From Planktothrix sp. PCC 11201 (GTDB lineage Bacteria > Cyanobacteriota > Cyanobacteriia > Cyanobacteriales > Microcoleaceae): 64,000 nt of DNA. The notes below the pieces were generated by a model. It made no database searches. It was not told where the DNA came from and saw only the letters and a list, made by a program, of their open reading frames with translations. The DNA lies in assembly GCF_900009135.1 (NCBI RefSeq), contig NZ_LT797711.1, positions 208,373 through 272,372 on the forward strand. The letters are read 5' to 3'. Positions 7,930 to 16,015 of the stretch are shown here, in pieces (position 1 is the stretch's first letter; the number at the start of each line of letters is the position of its first letter). The position numbers and the translations under genes are program-made.

Positions 7930-9231
7930 ATGGTACGCCAAACAACAGTCGGTAAACTTTCATCCCCGAAACTGCCTCGAACGGGGATTTTGGTTGCCGT
8001 AACCACCTTCGCAATTAGTGGTTTAATGGGCTATACTTTCTGGCGGTATCGTCCCACTCCCGCCGAACCCGCAGCCCTACCCGAAACCGTTGTCCCGGGA
8101 ATCAAAACCGTTACCGCCTTGGGTTGGTTAGAACCCCAGGGAGAAATTATTAAACTATCTGCCCCCCAGTCCAACCAAGGGAGTCGGGTGGATCAATTAT
8201 TGGTGAAAGAGGGAGACTTGGTAGAGGCGGGACAAGCGATCGCCATTTTGGATAGTCGCGATCGGCTACAAGCAGCCCTAGAACAAAGCAAAACCGAAGT
8301 AGAAGTTGCCCAAGCCCGTTTAGAGCAAGTCCAAGCGGGGGCGAAACGGGGGGATATTCAGGCTCAAAAAGCCCGATTTCAGGGCAACCAGGCGGAGTTA
8401 GATGGACAAATTATCACCCAAAAAGCTACCATTGCTACCCTAGAGGCCCAACTCCGGGGAGAACGGAGCGCCCAAGAAGCCACCCTAGACCGAATTCAGG
8501 CAGAACTCAACAACGCTGAAACCAACTGTCAACGCTACGACAACTTATATCAGGATGGGGCCGTATCCGCCCAAGATCGCGATAGTCAATGTTTGCAGGC
8601 CGAAACCAGCCTTAAACGCTTACAGGAAGCCCAAGCCAACCTGAACGAAACTATTAGCAGCCGCACTGAACAAATTCGAGAAGCCCAAGCCAACCTCAGC
8701 CGCACCATCGCCACCGTTGACCAACAAATTGCTGAAGCCCAAGCTACTTTAACAGCCGTTAGCGAAGTCCGTCCAGTGGATGTCCAATTAGCCAAAAGTG
8801 AATTAACAAAGGCTGAAGCTGCTGTTAAACAAGCGGAAGCGAACTTAGAACAAGCTTATGTGCGATCGCCCCAAACCGGACGGGTGATCGACGTAAATAC
8901 CCACGCCGGGGAACTGATTTCTAATGACGGCATTCTCGAACTAGGACAAACCGAACAAATGTATGCTGTTGCTGAAGTTTATGATAGTGATATTCCTAAA
9001 ATACATTCGGGACAAGCGGCAACCATTACGGCGGATGCGTTACTCCAACCGTTAAAAGGTACAGTTGAAGAAGTTGGATTAAGAGTCAAAAAACAAAGTG
9101 CTTTAGATATTGATCCGACCACAAATATTGATGCCAGAGTTATCGAAGTTAGAGTTAAATTAGATGATATTTCTAGCAAAAAAGCCGCGAGTTTAACTAA
9201 TTTACAAGTTAAAGTCACAATCACTCAGTAA
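7930..9231 (+). CDS. devB: DevB-like HlyD-family membrane fusion protein
   Basis: The 433-residue protein has one N-terminal membrane segment (about 18-38), a lipoyl/barrel half with LGWLEPQGEIIKLSAP (about 62-77), a long heptad-rich coiled-coil hairpin (about 110-295) rich in AQA and LEQ repeats, and a closing half (SPQTGRVIDVNTHAGE, about 314-329). This is the order of the DevB/HlyD adaptor family, which links an inner-membrane ABC transporter to a TolC-type channel. AGGA precedes the ATG. It is followed by devC 18 bp downstream. In heterocyst formers DevBCA exports glycolipids; the substrate here is unknown. Confidence 0.85.
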   Translation: MVRQTTVGKLSSPKLPRTGILVAVTTFAISGLMGYTFWRYRPTPAEPAALPETVVPGIKTVTALGWLEPQGEIIKLSAPQSNQGSRVDQLLVKEGDLVEAGQAIAILDSRDRLQAALEQSKTEVEVAQARLEQVQAGAKRGDIQAQKARFQGNQAELDGQIITQKATIATLEAQLRGERSAQEATLDRIQAELNNAETNCQRYDNLYQDGAVSAQDRDSQCLQAETSLKRLQEAQANLNETISSRTEQIREAQANLSRTIATVDQQIAEAQATLTAVSEVRPVDVQLAKSELTKAEAAVKQAEANLEQAYVRSPQTGRVIDVNTHAGELISNDGILELGQTEQMYAVAEVYDSDIPKIHSGQAATITADALLQPLKGTVEEVGLRVKKQSALDIDPTTNIDARVIEVRVKLDDISSKKAASLTNLQVKVTITQ

Positions 9232-9248
9232 TTCGTAATTCGTAATTT

Positions 9249-10424
9249 ATGATCGGATTTATACAGAGATTAGTAAATAGAACACCGTTGGGATGGTTGC
9301 AATTAAGTCATGATAAAGCCCGGATGTTAGTGGCTTTATCAGGAATTGCCTTTGCGGATGTTTTAATTTTTATGCAATTGGGATTTCAAACAGCATTATA
9401 TGATAGTAATACCAGATTGCATAATCATTTAGATGCGGATATTTTTATTATTAGTCCCCAAGCCAGAAATTTAGTCAATTTATCAACTTTACCCCGGCGA
9501 CGTTTATATCAAGCCATGGATGTTCCGGGGGTGAAATCCGCAGACCCCTTATATGTTAATTTTTCCGATTGGAAAAACCCCAAAACAGGGAAAAAAACAG
9601 CGATTTTAGTCATCGGATTTGATCCCCGTCATTCGGCTTTTAATTTACCCGAAGTTCAACAAAATTTAGACGTGATTAAATTAGCCGATCAGGTTTTATT
9701 TGATCGGTCTTCGAGGGGGGATTATCAAGAAGTTATTGCTAAAGTTGATCAGGGTAAAATTGTTAGTACCGAATTAGAAAAACGCACCCTCAAAATTGCG
9801 GGATTATTTAAAGTCGGTGCTTCCTTTGCTGCGGATGGAACATTAATTACCAGCGATCGCAATTTCTTACGATTATTTCCCCGAAGAAAACCAGGGGGAA
9901 TTAGTGCTGGAATGGTTAAAGTTGAACCGGGTTATGATGTGGAAAAAGTAGCAACAGACATACAAAACTATTTACCCAAAGATGTAAAAGTTTTAACCAG
10001 TGAACAATTTTTAGCCTTTGAAAAGGATTACTGGTCAAAAAATACTGCGATTGGATTTGTGTTTAGTTTAGGGACAGCCATGGGGTTTGTAGTCGGGGTG
10101 ATTATTGTTTATCAAGTCTTGGCTACGGATGTCGCTGACCATACGCCCGAATATGCCACTTTCAAAGCTATGGGATTTCGTAATACCTATTTATTGGGAA
10201 TTGTTTTTGAAGAAGCAATTATTTTAGCAATTATGGGATTTATTCCCGGTGCTACGATTTCTTTAGGCTTATATCGTTTAACCCGACAAGCTACCAATTT
10301 ACCGTTATATATGACCTTATTTCGAGCAGTTCAAGTGTTAGTATTAACGATTATTATGTGTATGTTGTCCGGTGCGATCGCCACTCGTAAATTACAAGCC
10401 GCCGATCCTGCTGATATCTTTTGA
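9249..10424 (+). CDS. devC: DevC-like ABC transporter permease (FtsX/MacB fold)
   Basis: This 391-residue membrane protein has one N-terminal membrane helix (about 25-48), a large periplasmic domain (about 50-255) and three C-terminal helices (about 265-290, 315-340, 355-380), the four-helix topology of MacB/DevC permeases. GTAMGFVVGVIIVYQVLATD and YATFKAMGF are family-typical. It lies 18 bp after devB in the same direction. The ATPase gene expected next is displaced 1.4 kb downstream (11814) behind three opposite-strand genes. Confidence 0.85.
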   Translation: MIGFIQRLVNRTPLGWLQLSHDKARMLVALSGIAFADVLIFMQLGFQTALYDSNTRLHNHLDADIFIISPQARNLVNLSTLPRRRLYQAMDVPGVKSADPLYVNFSDWKNPKTGKKTAILVIGFDPRHSAFNLPEVQQNLDVIKLADQVLFDRSSRGDYQEVIAKVDQGKIVSTELEKRTLKIAGLFKVGASFAADGTLITSDRNFLRLFPRRKPGGISAGMVKVEPGYDVEKVATDIQNYLPKDVKVLTSEQFLAFEKDYWSKNTAIGFVFSLGTAMGFVVGVIIVYQVLATDVADHTPEYATFKAMGFRNTYLLGIVFEEAIILAIMGFIPGATISLGLYRLTRQATNLPLYMTLFRAVQVLVLTIIMCMLSGAIATRKLQAADPADIF

Positions 10425-10479
10425 TTCTTACTTCTAAGTGTCTGGTTGTGAATGAGGAGTAAAAAAAATGGGTTGATAT

Positions 10480-10899
10480 TTATTTGAGTTCAAAAAATTG
10501 TTTAAATCCTTTATTTTTTAAGCCTAGTTTTAATTTTTTGTCTCCAGTCCATAATAATCCATCCAATTGCAGCGTTAATGCTACATGAGGGGTATCACTC
10601 ACATCAACACCTTGGCATAGTTCGTAAGCTAGTCTACGATATTCTAAAGTAATTAAATCTTCTTTATAGAGATGAAGGCGTTTTAGCAAAATATAATAGA
10701 TTTGAATAATTTCTTCTTCGGTTAAATGACTAAGTTGAATGATTTTTTCCTTGCGCTTAAATAGTTCTACAAATACAAGTTCGCAAACAAAAAACGCATA
10801 CTCTGAAGTTAGCAATAATTCACTGAAACGAGAATTTTCCCTAAGCAATGCAGAAAACAATATATTAGTATCAACAATAATCGGCTTTTGAGTTAACAT
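10480..10899 (-). CDS. PIN-domain ribonuclease, probable toxin of a TA pair
   Basis: The 139 residues carry the PIN acidic cluster: VDTNIL (Asp9), a conserved Glu in ELVFVELFKR (about 40-49), DVSDTPHVALT (about 99-109) and TGDKKL (about 118-123). PIN toxins of VapC type are Mg2+-dependent RNases. It starts 2 bp after the small upstream ORF, the usual antitoxin-toxin layout. The pair sits between devC and devA on the opposite strand. Confidence 0.75.
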   Translation of the reverse strand: MLTQKPIIVDTNILFSALLRENSRFSELLLTSEYAFFVCELVFVELFKRKEKIIQLSHLTEEEIIQIYYILLKRLHLYKEDLITLEYRRLAYELCQGVDVSDTPHVALTLQLDGLLWTGDKKLKLGLKNKGFKQFFELK

Positions 10900-10901
10900 A
10901 A

Positions 10902-11129
10902 TTAACTAACCCAAGACTTGGACGTTAAGGTATCCCAAACTTCTTGATTAACTTCTTGACTCAGGTTAGTTATTTGTTCTGCTGTCAGTTGACTACGATT
11001 ACGAATTGATTCTAACTCAAGATATTCTAAAAATTGAGTTAATAACTCCAAATTTACCATCTCTCGATTAAATTTAATAATAATATCTTGATTTTCCAGA
11101 CTAATACTGTATAGACTTTGATTTGACAT
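10902..11129 (-). CDS. Small protein, probable antitoxin of the PIN toxin
   Basis: This 75-residue acidic protein directly precedes the PIN gene with a 2-bp gap. No classical DNA-binding motif is obvious; helical stretches dominate (LLTQFLEYLELESIRNR, about 29-45). The antitoxin role is inferred from size, order and spacing, not from a recognised family. Confidence 0.6.
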   Translation of the reverse strand: MSNQSLYSISLENQDIIIKFNREMVNLELLTQFLEYLELESIRNRSQLTAEQITNLSQEVNQEVWDTLTSKSWVS

Positions 11130-11192
11130 CAGTTTGATTCCAGCTAGACTTGATAATATCTATTATAGATTATAAAGTCAGTTATGGAAAAG

Positions 11193-11798
11193 TTATCGGA
11201 AAAACCCGGTTTCTGGAGGGATTTCCGATCTACCCCGACTATATTTAACAGCTTGACGTTCTTCAAAATTAAAATAGGGAAGTTGATGTTCACTAAATCT
11301 AAACTGTTTTTCTAAGGTTAATCCTAGCTTTTCCATAACTCGAATTGAACCTTGATTAGCTACTAATGCCCAAGCAATAACTCGTTTTACTCCCCATTCT
11401 AAAAACCCTTTATCTACTAGAATTTGACAGGCTTCCGTTGCGTATCCTTTTCCCCAACTGTTATAAATCAACCGATATCCTAACGCAATTTCATTGGGTT
11501 GTACCAGATTTAACGCCATGGCAAAAGGGTGATCAATGGCGGGGAAAAAATGTACCCAACCGATCAACTCTCCGGTGGCTTTTTCAACAATAGCCCAAAC
11601 CCCAAAATATAAATATCTGCTATAATATCCCATAAATCTCGGTAATGTTTGAGTCTGAATAAATTCTTTAGGTGTGGAATGTCCACCATTAATATACTTC
11701 ATCACCCTAGGATCGTTATCTAAATTCCATAAAAAATCTGCATCCAGTTCAGTAAACTGCCGTAAAATTAACCGTTTCGTTTCTAAAAAAATATCCAT
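11193..11798 (-). CDS. GNAT family N-acetyltransferase (RimJ/RimL-like)
   Basis: From the ATG at 11798 the protein has the RimJ/RimL pattern: LETKRLILRQFTELDADFLW at the N-terminus, GELIGWVHF, the acetyl-CoA loop region LGYRLIYNSWGKGYATEAC, then RVIAWALVANQGSIRVMEKL. Such enzymes transfer acetyl groups to protein N-termini or small molecules; the substrate is unknown. The frame extends to 11876 but the extension overlaps devA and looks non-coding. Only 15 bp separate its ATG from that of divergent devA. Confidence 0.8.
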   Translation of the reverse strand: MDIFLETKRLILRQFTELDADFLWNLDNDPRVMKYINGGHSTPKEFIQTQTLPRFMGYYSRYLYFGVWAIVEKATGELIGWVHFFPAIDHPFAMALNLVQPNEIALGYRLIYNSWGKGYATEACQILVDKGFLEWGVKRVIAWALVANQGSIRVMEKLGLTLEKQFRFSEHQLPYFNFEERQAVKYSRGRSEIPPETGFFR

Positions 11799-11813
11799 TT
11801 TTAGGGTAACTCC

Positions 11814-12569
11814 ATGCAAACTCAAATCCAAGATATTCAAGATTCCACAAAAACCAATACAGCTATCGCAATTCAAAATTTAGACCATTATTTTGGTCAC
11901 GATCAATTGCAAAAACAGGTGTTATATGATATTAACTTAGAAATTACCATTGGTGAAATTGTGATTATGACTGGCCCCTCTGGTTCAGGAAAAACTACAT
12001 TATTAACCTTAATTGGAGCGTTACGTTCTGTACAGTCTGGAAGTTTAAATATATTAGGACGAGAACTCTATGGTGCGCGTTCAGGAGAGTTAGTTAAAGC
12101 CCGAAGAAATACGGGTTATATTTTCCAAGCTCATAATTTACATCGGAGCTTAACGACCTTACAAAATGTGCAAATGGGGTTAGAAGTTCAGGGTAAATTT
12201 TCTCGTTCAGAAATGCAGCAAAAAGCCACGGCAATGTTAGAAAAAGTTGGGTTAGGAAATCGCTTAAATTATTATCCTGATAATCTCTCGGGAGGACAAA
12301 AACAACGGGTGGCGATCGCCCGGGCATTAGTTAGTCATCCCCCCATTGTATTAGCAGATGAACCCACCGCCGCCCTGGATAGTCACTCGGGGAGAGATGT
12401 GGTTAATTTAATGCAAACCTTAGCCAAAGAACAGGGTTGTACTATTTTAATTGTTACCCATGATAATCGAATTTTAGACGTGGCTGATCGGATTATTCAC
12501 ATGGAAGACGGAGCCTTAATTACTAATTCTGAACTAACACCCAATAACAATTTGAAATCAAACACTTAA
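11814..12569 (+). CDS. devA: DevA-like ABC transporter ATP-binding protein
   Basis: All ABC ATPase motifs are present: Walker A GPSGSGKTT (about 57-65), Q-loop YIFQAHNLH (about 101-109), signature LSGGQKQRVAIARAL (about 160-174), Walker B VLADEPTAALD (about 180-190) and the switch His in VTHD. The length and MacB/LolD-like motifs match DevA. Its partners devB and devC lie at 7930-10424, so the expected devBCA operon is split. Because the divergent GNAT start is only 15 bp away, the devA promoter must overlap the GNAT gene, unless devBC transcripts read through the opposite-strand genes. Confidence 0.85.
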   Translation: MQTQIQDIQDSTKTNTAIAIQNLDHYFGHDQLQKQVLYDINLEITIGEIVIMTGPSGSGKTTLLTLIGALRSVQSGSLNILGRELYGARSGELVKARRNTGYIFQAHNLHRSLTTLQNVQMGLEVQGKFSRSEMQQKATAMLEKVGLGNRLNYYPDNLSGGQKQRVAIARALVSHPPIVLADEPTAALDSHSGRDVVNLMQTLAKEQGCTILIVTHDNRILDVADRIIHMEDGALITNSELTPNNNLKSNT

Positions 12570-12600
12570 CCTAACCAGAATATCCGATATCATTTTATTT

Positions 12601-12987
12601 TTACCTTCCAGAACAGGATTTCAACACCCAACCGATCACAATTCCTAACCCTCCAAAACGAACCGCTTGCCAAAAAGGTTCCTTAAAACTTCCCCAAGTC
12701 ACCAAACGACTTTCTAAATTAAATTCTATAGTTTCTAACTGCGTTTTTAACTGGTTTAATTCCTCTTTTAACTGTTGTGATTTCGTTTGACGAATTTGAG
12801 GAATAACTTCATCAATACGGTTTTTTAATTCTATTTGGCGTTGTTCATCCCGTTGAATTTGCGTCAATCGTTGTTTAAGATTAATCAAAGATTGTTCAAC
12901 CTCGATTAACCCCTGTTCAATAGCTTGAGTCCCATCCTGATCAGAATTATTCGTTGATGGGGGTTGAGATGATGGTTGACTTGCCAT
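12601..12987 (-). CDS. Coiled-coil protein with C-terminal membrane segment
   Basis: A 128-residue protein: a polar Ser/Gln/Asn-rich start (1-20), a long predicted coiled coil (about 22-95, LINLKQRLTQIQRDEQRQ pattern), and a hydrophobic segment FGGLGIVIGWVLKS near the end. It looks like a small tail-anchored cyanobacterial protein. I do not recognise a function. It converges with devA and diverges from the next gene, 44 bp away. Confidence 0.6.
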   Translation of the reverse strand: MASQPSSQPPSTNNSDQDGTQAIEQGLIEVEQSLINLKQRLTQIQRDEQRQIELKNRIDEVIPQIRQTKSQQLKEELNQLKTQLETIEFNLESRLVTWGSFKEPFWQAVRFGGLGIVIGWVLKSCSGR

Positions 12988-13031
12988 AATAGTAAAAGAC
13001 CGAATTCACCCCGCAATTAACACTATCATTT

Positions 13032-13361
13032 ATGACTGACTCCAATTCCACAACTACCGACCTTTCTAAGCATAATATCAGTCCACGCACGGCTAGTCTC
13101 AGCGAGTATAGCACATTGGAACTCGCCCAAGCCCTATCGGAACGGTTAGCCATTCCTGAACGAGACTGGCATCGCCTTAAATCCGACCGCAATGCCCGCG
13201 CTGGGGAACATTTGGCGGCGGCTTTAGTGTTTTTGCTTAAGAATCAGCCTAAAGAAGTGATTCCTCGGTTAAATCAAGCGGTAGGTTGGTTAGAAAGATT
13301 GATTTCCGCTCCGCCTTGTCCCACCCATGGCACAACAAAAAAAATCAGTCATAACTCCTAG
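13032..13361 (+). CDS. Small conserved cyanobacterial protein (DUF6439-like)
   Basis: The 109 residues contain LELAQALSERLAIPERDWHR (about 29-48), NARAGEHLAAALVFLLK and AVGWLERLISAPPCPTHG, which I recall as a conserved cyanobacterial small-protein family (DUF6439). The first 25 residues are low-complexity Ser/Thr. No function is known to me. It is divergently arranged with the coiled-coil gene. Confidence 0.6.
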   Translation: MTDSNSTTTDLSKHNISPRTASLSEYSTLELAQALSERLAIPERDWHRLKSDRNARAGEHLAAALVFLLKNQPKEVIPRLNQAVGWLERLISAPPCPTHGTTKKISHNS

Positions 13362-13490
13362 CAACTTATTCTAGCATTGGGAGTTGAAATCAAGTAATTG
13401 GGGACAAAATTAGAGATAAAATCTCCACTGGTAACCACTCAACTCCCTATCAAATAGGTGGTTTTGACGAATTTTAACGGATTAAAACCA

Positions 13491-13961
13491 TTACCAATCC
13501 TGTCGTTTATAAGCAGTTGTCACTTTCTTACATAACGTCAGTTCTGTCCCAGTTCGATTCCATTGCACACGATCAAAGATTTGATAGAGAATGTACAAAC
13601 CTCGTCCACATTCATGTTCATCATGGGGTAAATCGGAATCATGGGTATGTTTATCGTTTTCCTCCTCCCGCAATTGACACTGACAAGGAGGTTTAAAACC
13701 GCCGCCCTGATCTGATATAATCCACCAGCAATAATCTTGAATTAAACAAAAACGGACAACTACTGTTTTACTGGGGTCTAGCTTGTTGCCATGCTTGGCG
13801 GCATTGACAAGGGCTTCTTGTAGTCCCAGGCGAATTTCGGCTTGCAACGGGTCTGGAATTTCAGACAGAAGCAAGTCCAAAACTGGACAGAGATACAACG
13901 TGGAAGCAAAGCTAATTGTGACCCAGTTTCGTTTAACCGGACGCGATGTTAAAGCAATCAC
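13491..13961 (-). CDS. Anti-sigma regulatory factor (RsbW-type HATPase kinase)
   Basis: This 156-residue single-domain GHKL ATPase shows the N box EALVNAAKHGN (about 49-59), G1 SDQGGGF (about 83-89) and G2 GRGLYILYQIFD (about 118-129). RsbW/SpoIIAB proteins phosphorylate anti-sigma-factor antagonists and hold sigma factors, but many cyanobacterial copies work in partner-switching signalling. The GTG start at 13961 is supported by GGGAG six bases upstream. A His/Asp/Glu-rich insert (about 98-117) between G1 and G2 is unusual and could bind metal. Confidence 0.8.
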   Translation of the reverse strand: MIALTSRPVKRNWVTISFASTLYLCPVLDLLLSEIPDPLQAEIRLGLQEALVNAAKHGNKLDPSKTVVVRFCLIQDYCWWIISDQGGGFKPPCQCQLREEENDKHTHDSDLPHDEHECGRGLYILYQIFDRVQWNRTGTELTLCKKVTTAYKRQDW

Positions 13962-14372
13962 ACGGAAAACTCCCTGGCAACGTGGTGGATAAACCTCACA
14001 CCCTGTATAGTTATAAATTCTCTCCCAGTCTGGAACTTAACCTTGGTGGGTGAGCGTGAGTACCCGTTCATTCATTAGATTACCAAAAGAATAGGAAAAA
14101 ACACAATTAATTTTGAAAAATAGTGTATTTTTTTGTATTACATTTGAAATATAAACAGTCTCAACTTGAGAGAAATCAAGGAATTTAGCAGAAAACAAGC
14201 CAAGAGCAGACTTAGATTTGACTGTTGATCGGGATAACAAAATCAACCCTCTTAATTTATCCTAATGGCTAAAACTTAGTAGCTATCGATACAAAAGATC
14301 AAATCACCCTTGATACTTTTAATCGTCTTGCTAATATTATTAATGTAAATTAACATTTTTTGATAAAAAGAC
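13962..14372. other. Gene-free stretch between divergent genes
   Basis: This 411-bp AT-rich region holds the promoters of the anti-sigma factor and hydrolase genes. One short minus-strand frame (14037-14246) has no family resemblance and is taken as chance. No repeat or RNA gene is evident. Confidence 0.5.
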
Positions 14373-15269
14373 ATGATAGCCCCTGTAACTCTGACTCCAG
14401 AATTGATCCCGGGACAATATTGGCAGTGGCGGGATCACTCGATTTACTATGTCCGCGCCGGAGAACGTCATCCCCAACGTCCGCCGTTGCTTTTAGTGCA
14501 TGGGTTTGGAGCATCTACTGACCACTGGCGTAAAAATATACAAGGGTTACAATCGGATTTTGAAGTCTGGGCGATTGATTTATTAGGGTTTGGTAGGTCT
14601 GCAAAACCCAAGGTCGAATATAGTGGTCAACTGTGGCGGGATCAACTCCATGACTTCATTACCGAGGTGATTGGTCAACCCGTGATTTTAGCGGGAAATT
14701 CTTTAGGGGGGTATGGGTGTTTATGTGTTGCCGCCCAATTTCCATCAACGGCAAAAGGCGTGATTTTACTCAATAGTGCTGGGCCATTTACAGAGACAGA
14801 ACCCCGTCCAGAACCTCCCCAGTGGAAAAAAGCGGTTTCTGCTACCATGCGATCGCTTTTCCGTCAAGATTGGGTGAGTTTTCTGATTTTCCAATGGACA
14901 AAACGCCGTTCTATTATTCGTAAAACCCTCCTGAAAGTCTATGTTAATCCCGATGCAGTTACCGATCAATTAGTCGAAGAAATTTATCGCCCCTCCTGTG
15001 ATTCCGGTGCCGCCCAGGTCTTTGCCTCGGTATTCAAAAGTCCCCAAGGAGAAAAAGTCGATGTGTTATTAAATCAGTTAACCGCTCCTCTATTATTAAT
15101 TTGGGGAGAAGGAGATCCCTGGATGAAATGTCGAGAACGAAGTGGCAAATTTCATCAATATTATCCCCAGTTACAAGAATACTTTCTAAGTGCGGGTCAT
15201 TGCCCCCATGATGAAGTTCCTGAACAAGTTAATGATATTATTCATTCTTGGGTTTTGGAACAGATGTAA
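14373..15269 (+). CDS. Alpha/beta hydrolase
   Basis: The 298-residue enzyme has the alpha/beta-hydrolase triad: nucleophile Ser in GNSLGG (about 108-113), Asp in WGEGDPW (about 246-252) and His in AGHCPHDE (about 275-282). The oxyanion motif is LLVHGFGAS (about 40-48). Overall it resembles cyanobacterial homologues of plant pheophytinase-like hydrolases; the substrate is not determined. It is monocistronic, with a hairpin terminator at 15351-15370. Confidence 0.8.
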   Translation: MIAPVTLTPELIPGQYWQWRDHSIYYVRAGERHPQRPPLLLVHGFGASTDHWRKNIQGLQSDFEVWAIDLLGFGRSAKPKVEYSGQLWRDQLHDFITEVIGQPVILAGNSLGGYGCLCVAAQFPSTAKGVILLNSAGPFTETEPRPEPPQWKKAVSATMRSLFRQDWVSFLIFQWTKRRSIIRKTLLKVYVNPDAVTDQLVEEIYRPSCDSGAAQVFASVFKSPQGEKVDVLLNQLTAPLLLIWGEGDPWMKCRERSGKFHQYYPQLQEYFLSAGHCPHDEVPEQVNDIIHSWVLEQM

Positions 15270-15350
15270 GCTACCTGTTTGAAACTATATTAGCCAGTGA
15301 GCTAGGACGCTTAAACTGCTGGTTATGATTTTAAAGTTCAATATTCAAAG

Positions 15351-15370
15351 TCCCCCTTTTTTAAGGGGGA
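15351..15370. terminator. Bidirectional terminator-like palindrome
   Basis: TCCCCCTTTTTTAAGGGGGA forms an 8-bp stem with an AT-rich loop between the convergent hydrolase and ferredoxin-like genes. The following TTTAGGGGGATC is typical of a dispersed cyanobacterial repeat, so this is both a repeat and a plausible terminator. Confidence 0.55.
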
Positions 15371-15451
15371 TTTAGGGGGATCTGATCTGTAGCATAATCA
15401 TAAATTTTCAGCAACTTTTAACACTAAGATGCGATGAATCGCAACAACGGT

Positions 15452-15754
15452 TTAATAATATTCATATCGGGGATGAATCCGAGGGTTGAGTCTATCTTGG
15501 ACGGGTTCGCCTTGTTTGAGGTGTTGTTCAACGATCAGGGGAACGTCTTCGGGTTTAACCCGATAATACCAAATTTCATCAGGAATTACCCGCACCGTCG
15601 GGCCAGTATTACATTGACCCAGACAACCACTGGCTTCTAGGGTAACTCCCTCAATATTAAGATTTTGGAAAGCCTCCAGAACTTTACTAGACCCTTGGAG
15701 TTGGCAAGACTGATGTTGACAAATTAACACACAACGAGGAGGCTGAGTTGGCAT
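15452..15754 (-). CDS. Thioredoxin-like [2Fe-2S] ferredoxin
   Basis: A 100-residue protein with the Cys pattern of thioredoxin-like [2Fe-2S] ferredoxins: CVLICQHQSC near the N-terminus and SGCLGQCNTGPTVRV in the middle, giving four plausible cluster ligands (about C12, C17, C44, C48). It probably carries electrons; its partner is unknown. It stands alone, converging with the hydrolase gene. Confidence 0.75.
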   Translation of the reverse strand: MPTQPPRCVLICQHQSCQLQGSSKVLEAFQNLNIEGVTLEASGCLGQCNTGPTVRVIPDEIWYYRVKPEDVPLIVEQHLKQGEPVQDRLNPRIHPRYEYY

Positions 15755-15959
15755 AAAGGATTAATAATTGTAATGGAGCAATCTACAGATATTTGATAGA
15801 AATTTCAGGCTAACCATTAACTCTTTCCCTAATTTAACTTAAAAATAGGATAGTTTCCGTCGGTGTGCGTTGCTGAGATACCCGACAAAAAACTGCTCTA
15901 GCAGATGCTAAAGCAGAGATTGACTTACACTATATTTAACTAATATCTGTCTAAATCCA

Positions 15960-15987
15960 GTAGGGGCGAATGGCCATTCGCCCCTAC
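15960..15987. repeat. 28-bp perfect palindrome (GTAGGGGCGAA family)
   Basis: GTAGGGGCGAATGG is followed directly by its exact complement. A second half-copy, ATTCGCCCCTAC, lies at 15998-16009. The element sits immediately after the ppsA stop codon on the minus strand and could terminate that transcript. Confidence 0.75.
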
Positions 15988-16015
15988 CGTTGATAGAATT
16001 CGCCCCTACCGTTGC

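Noticed and set aside
14037..14246. Short minus-strand frame in the spacer before the hydrolase gene
   Set aside because: No recognisable motif, atypical composition and no ribosome site.
15960..15987. 28-bp palindrome considered as a tRNA or regulatory RNA
   Set aside because: A simple perfect palindrome without cloverleaf features, with relatives elsewhere, is better explained as a dispersed repeat.
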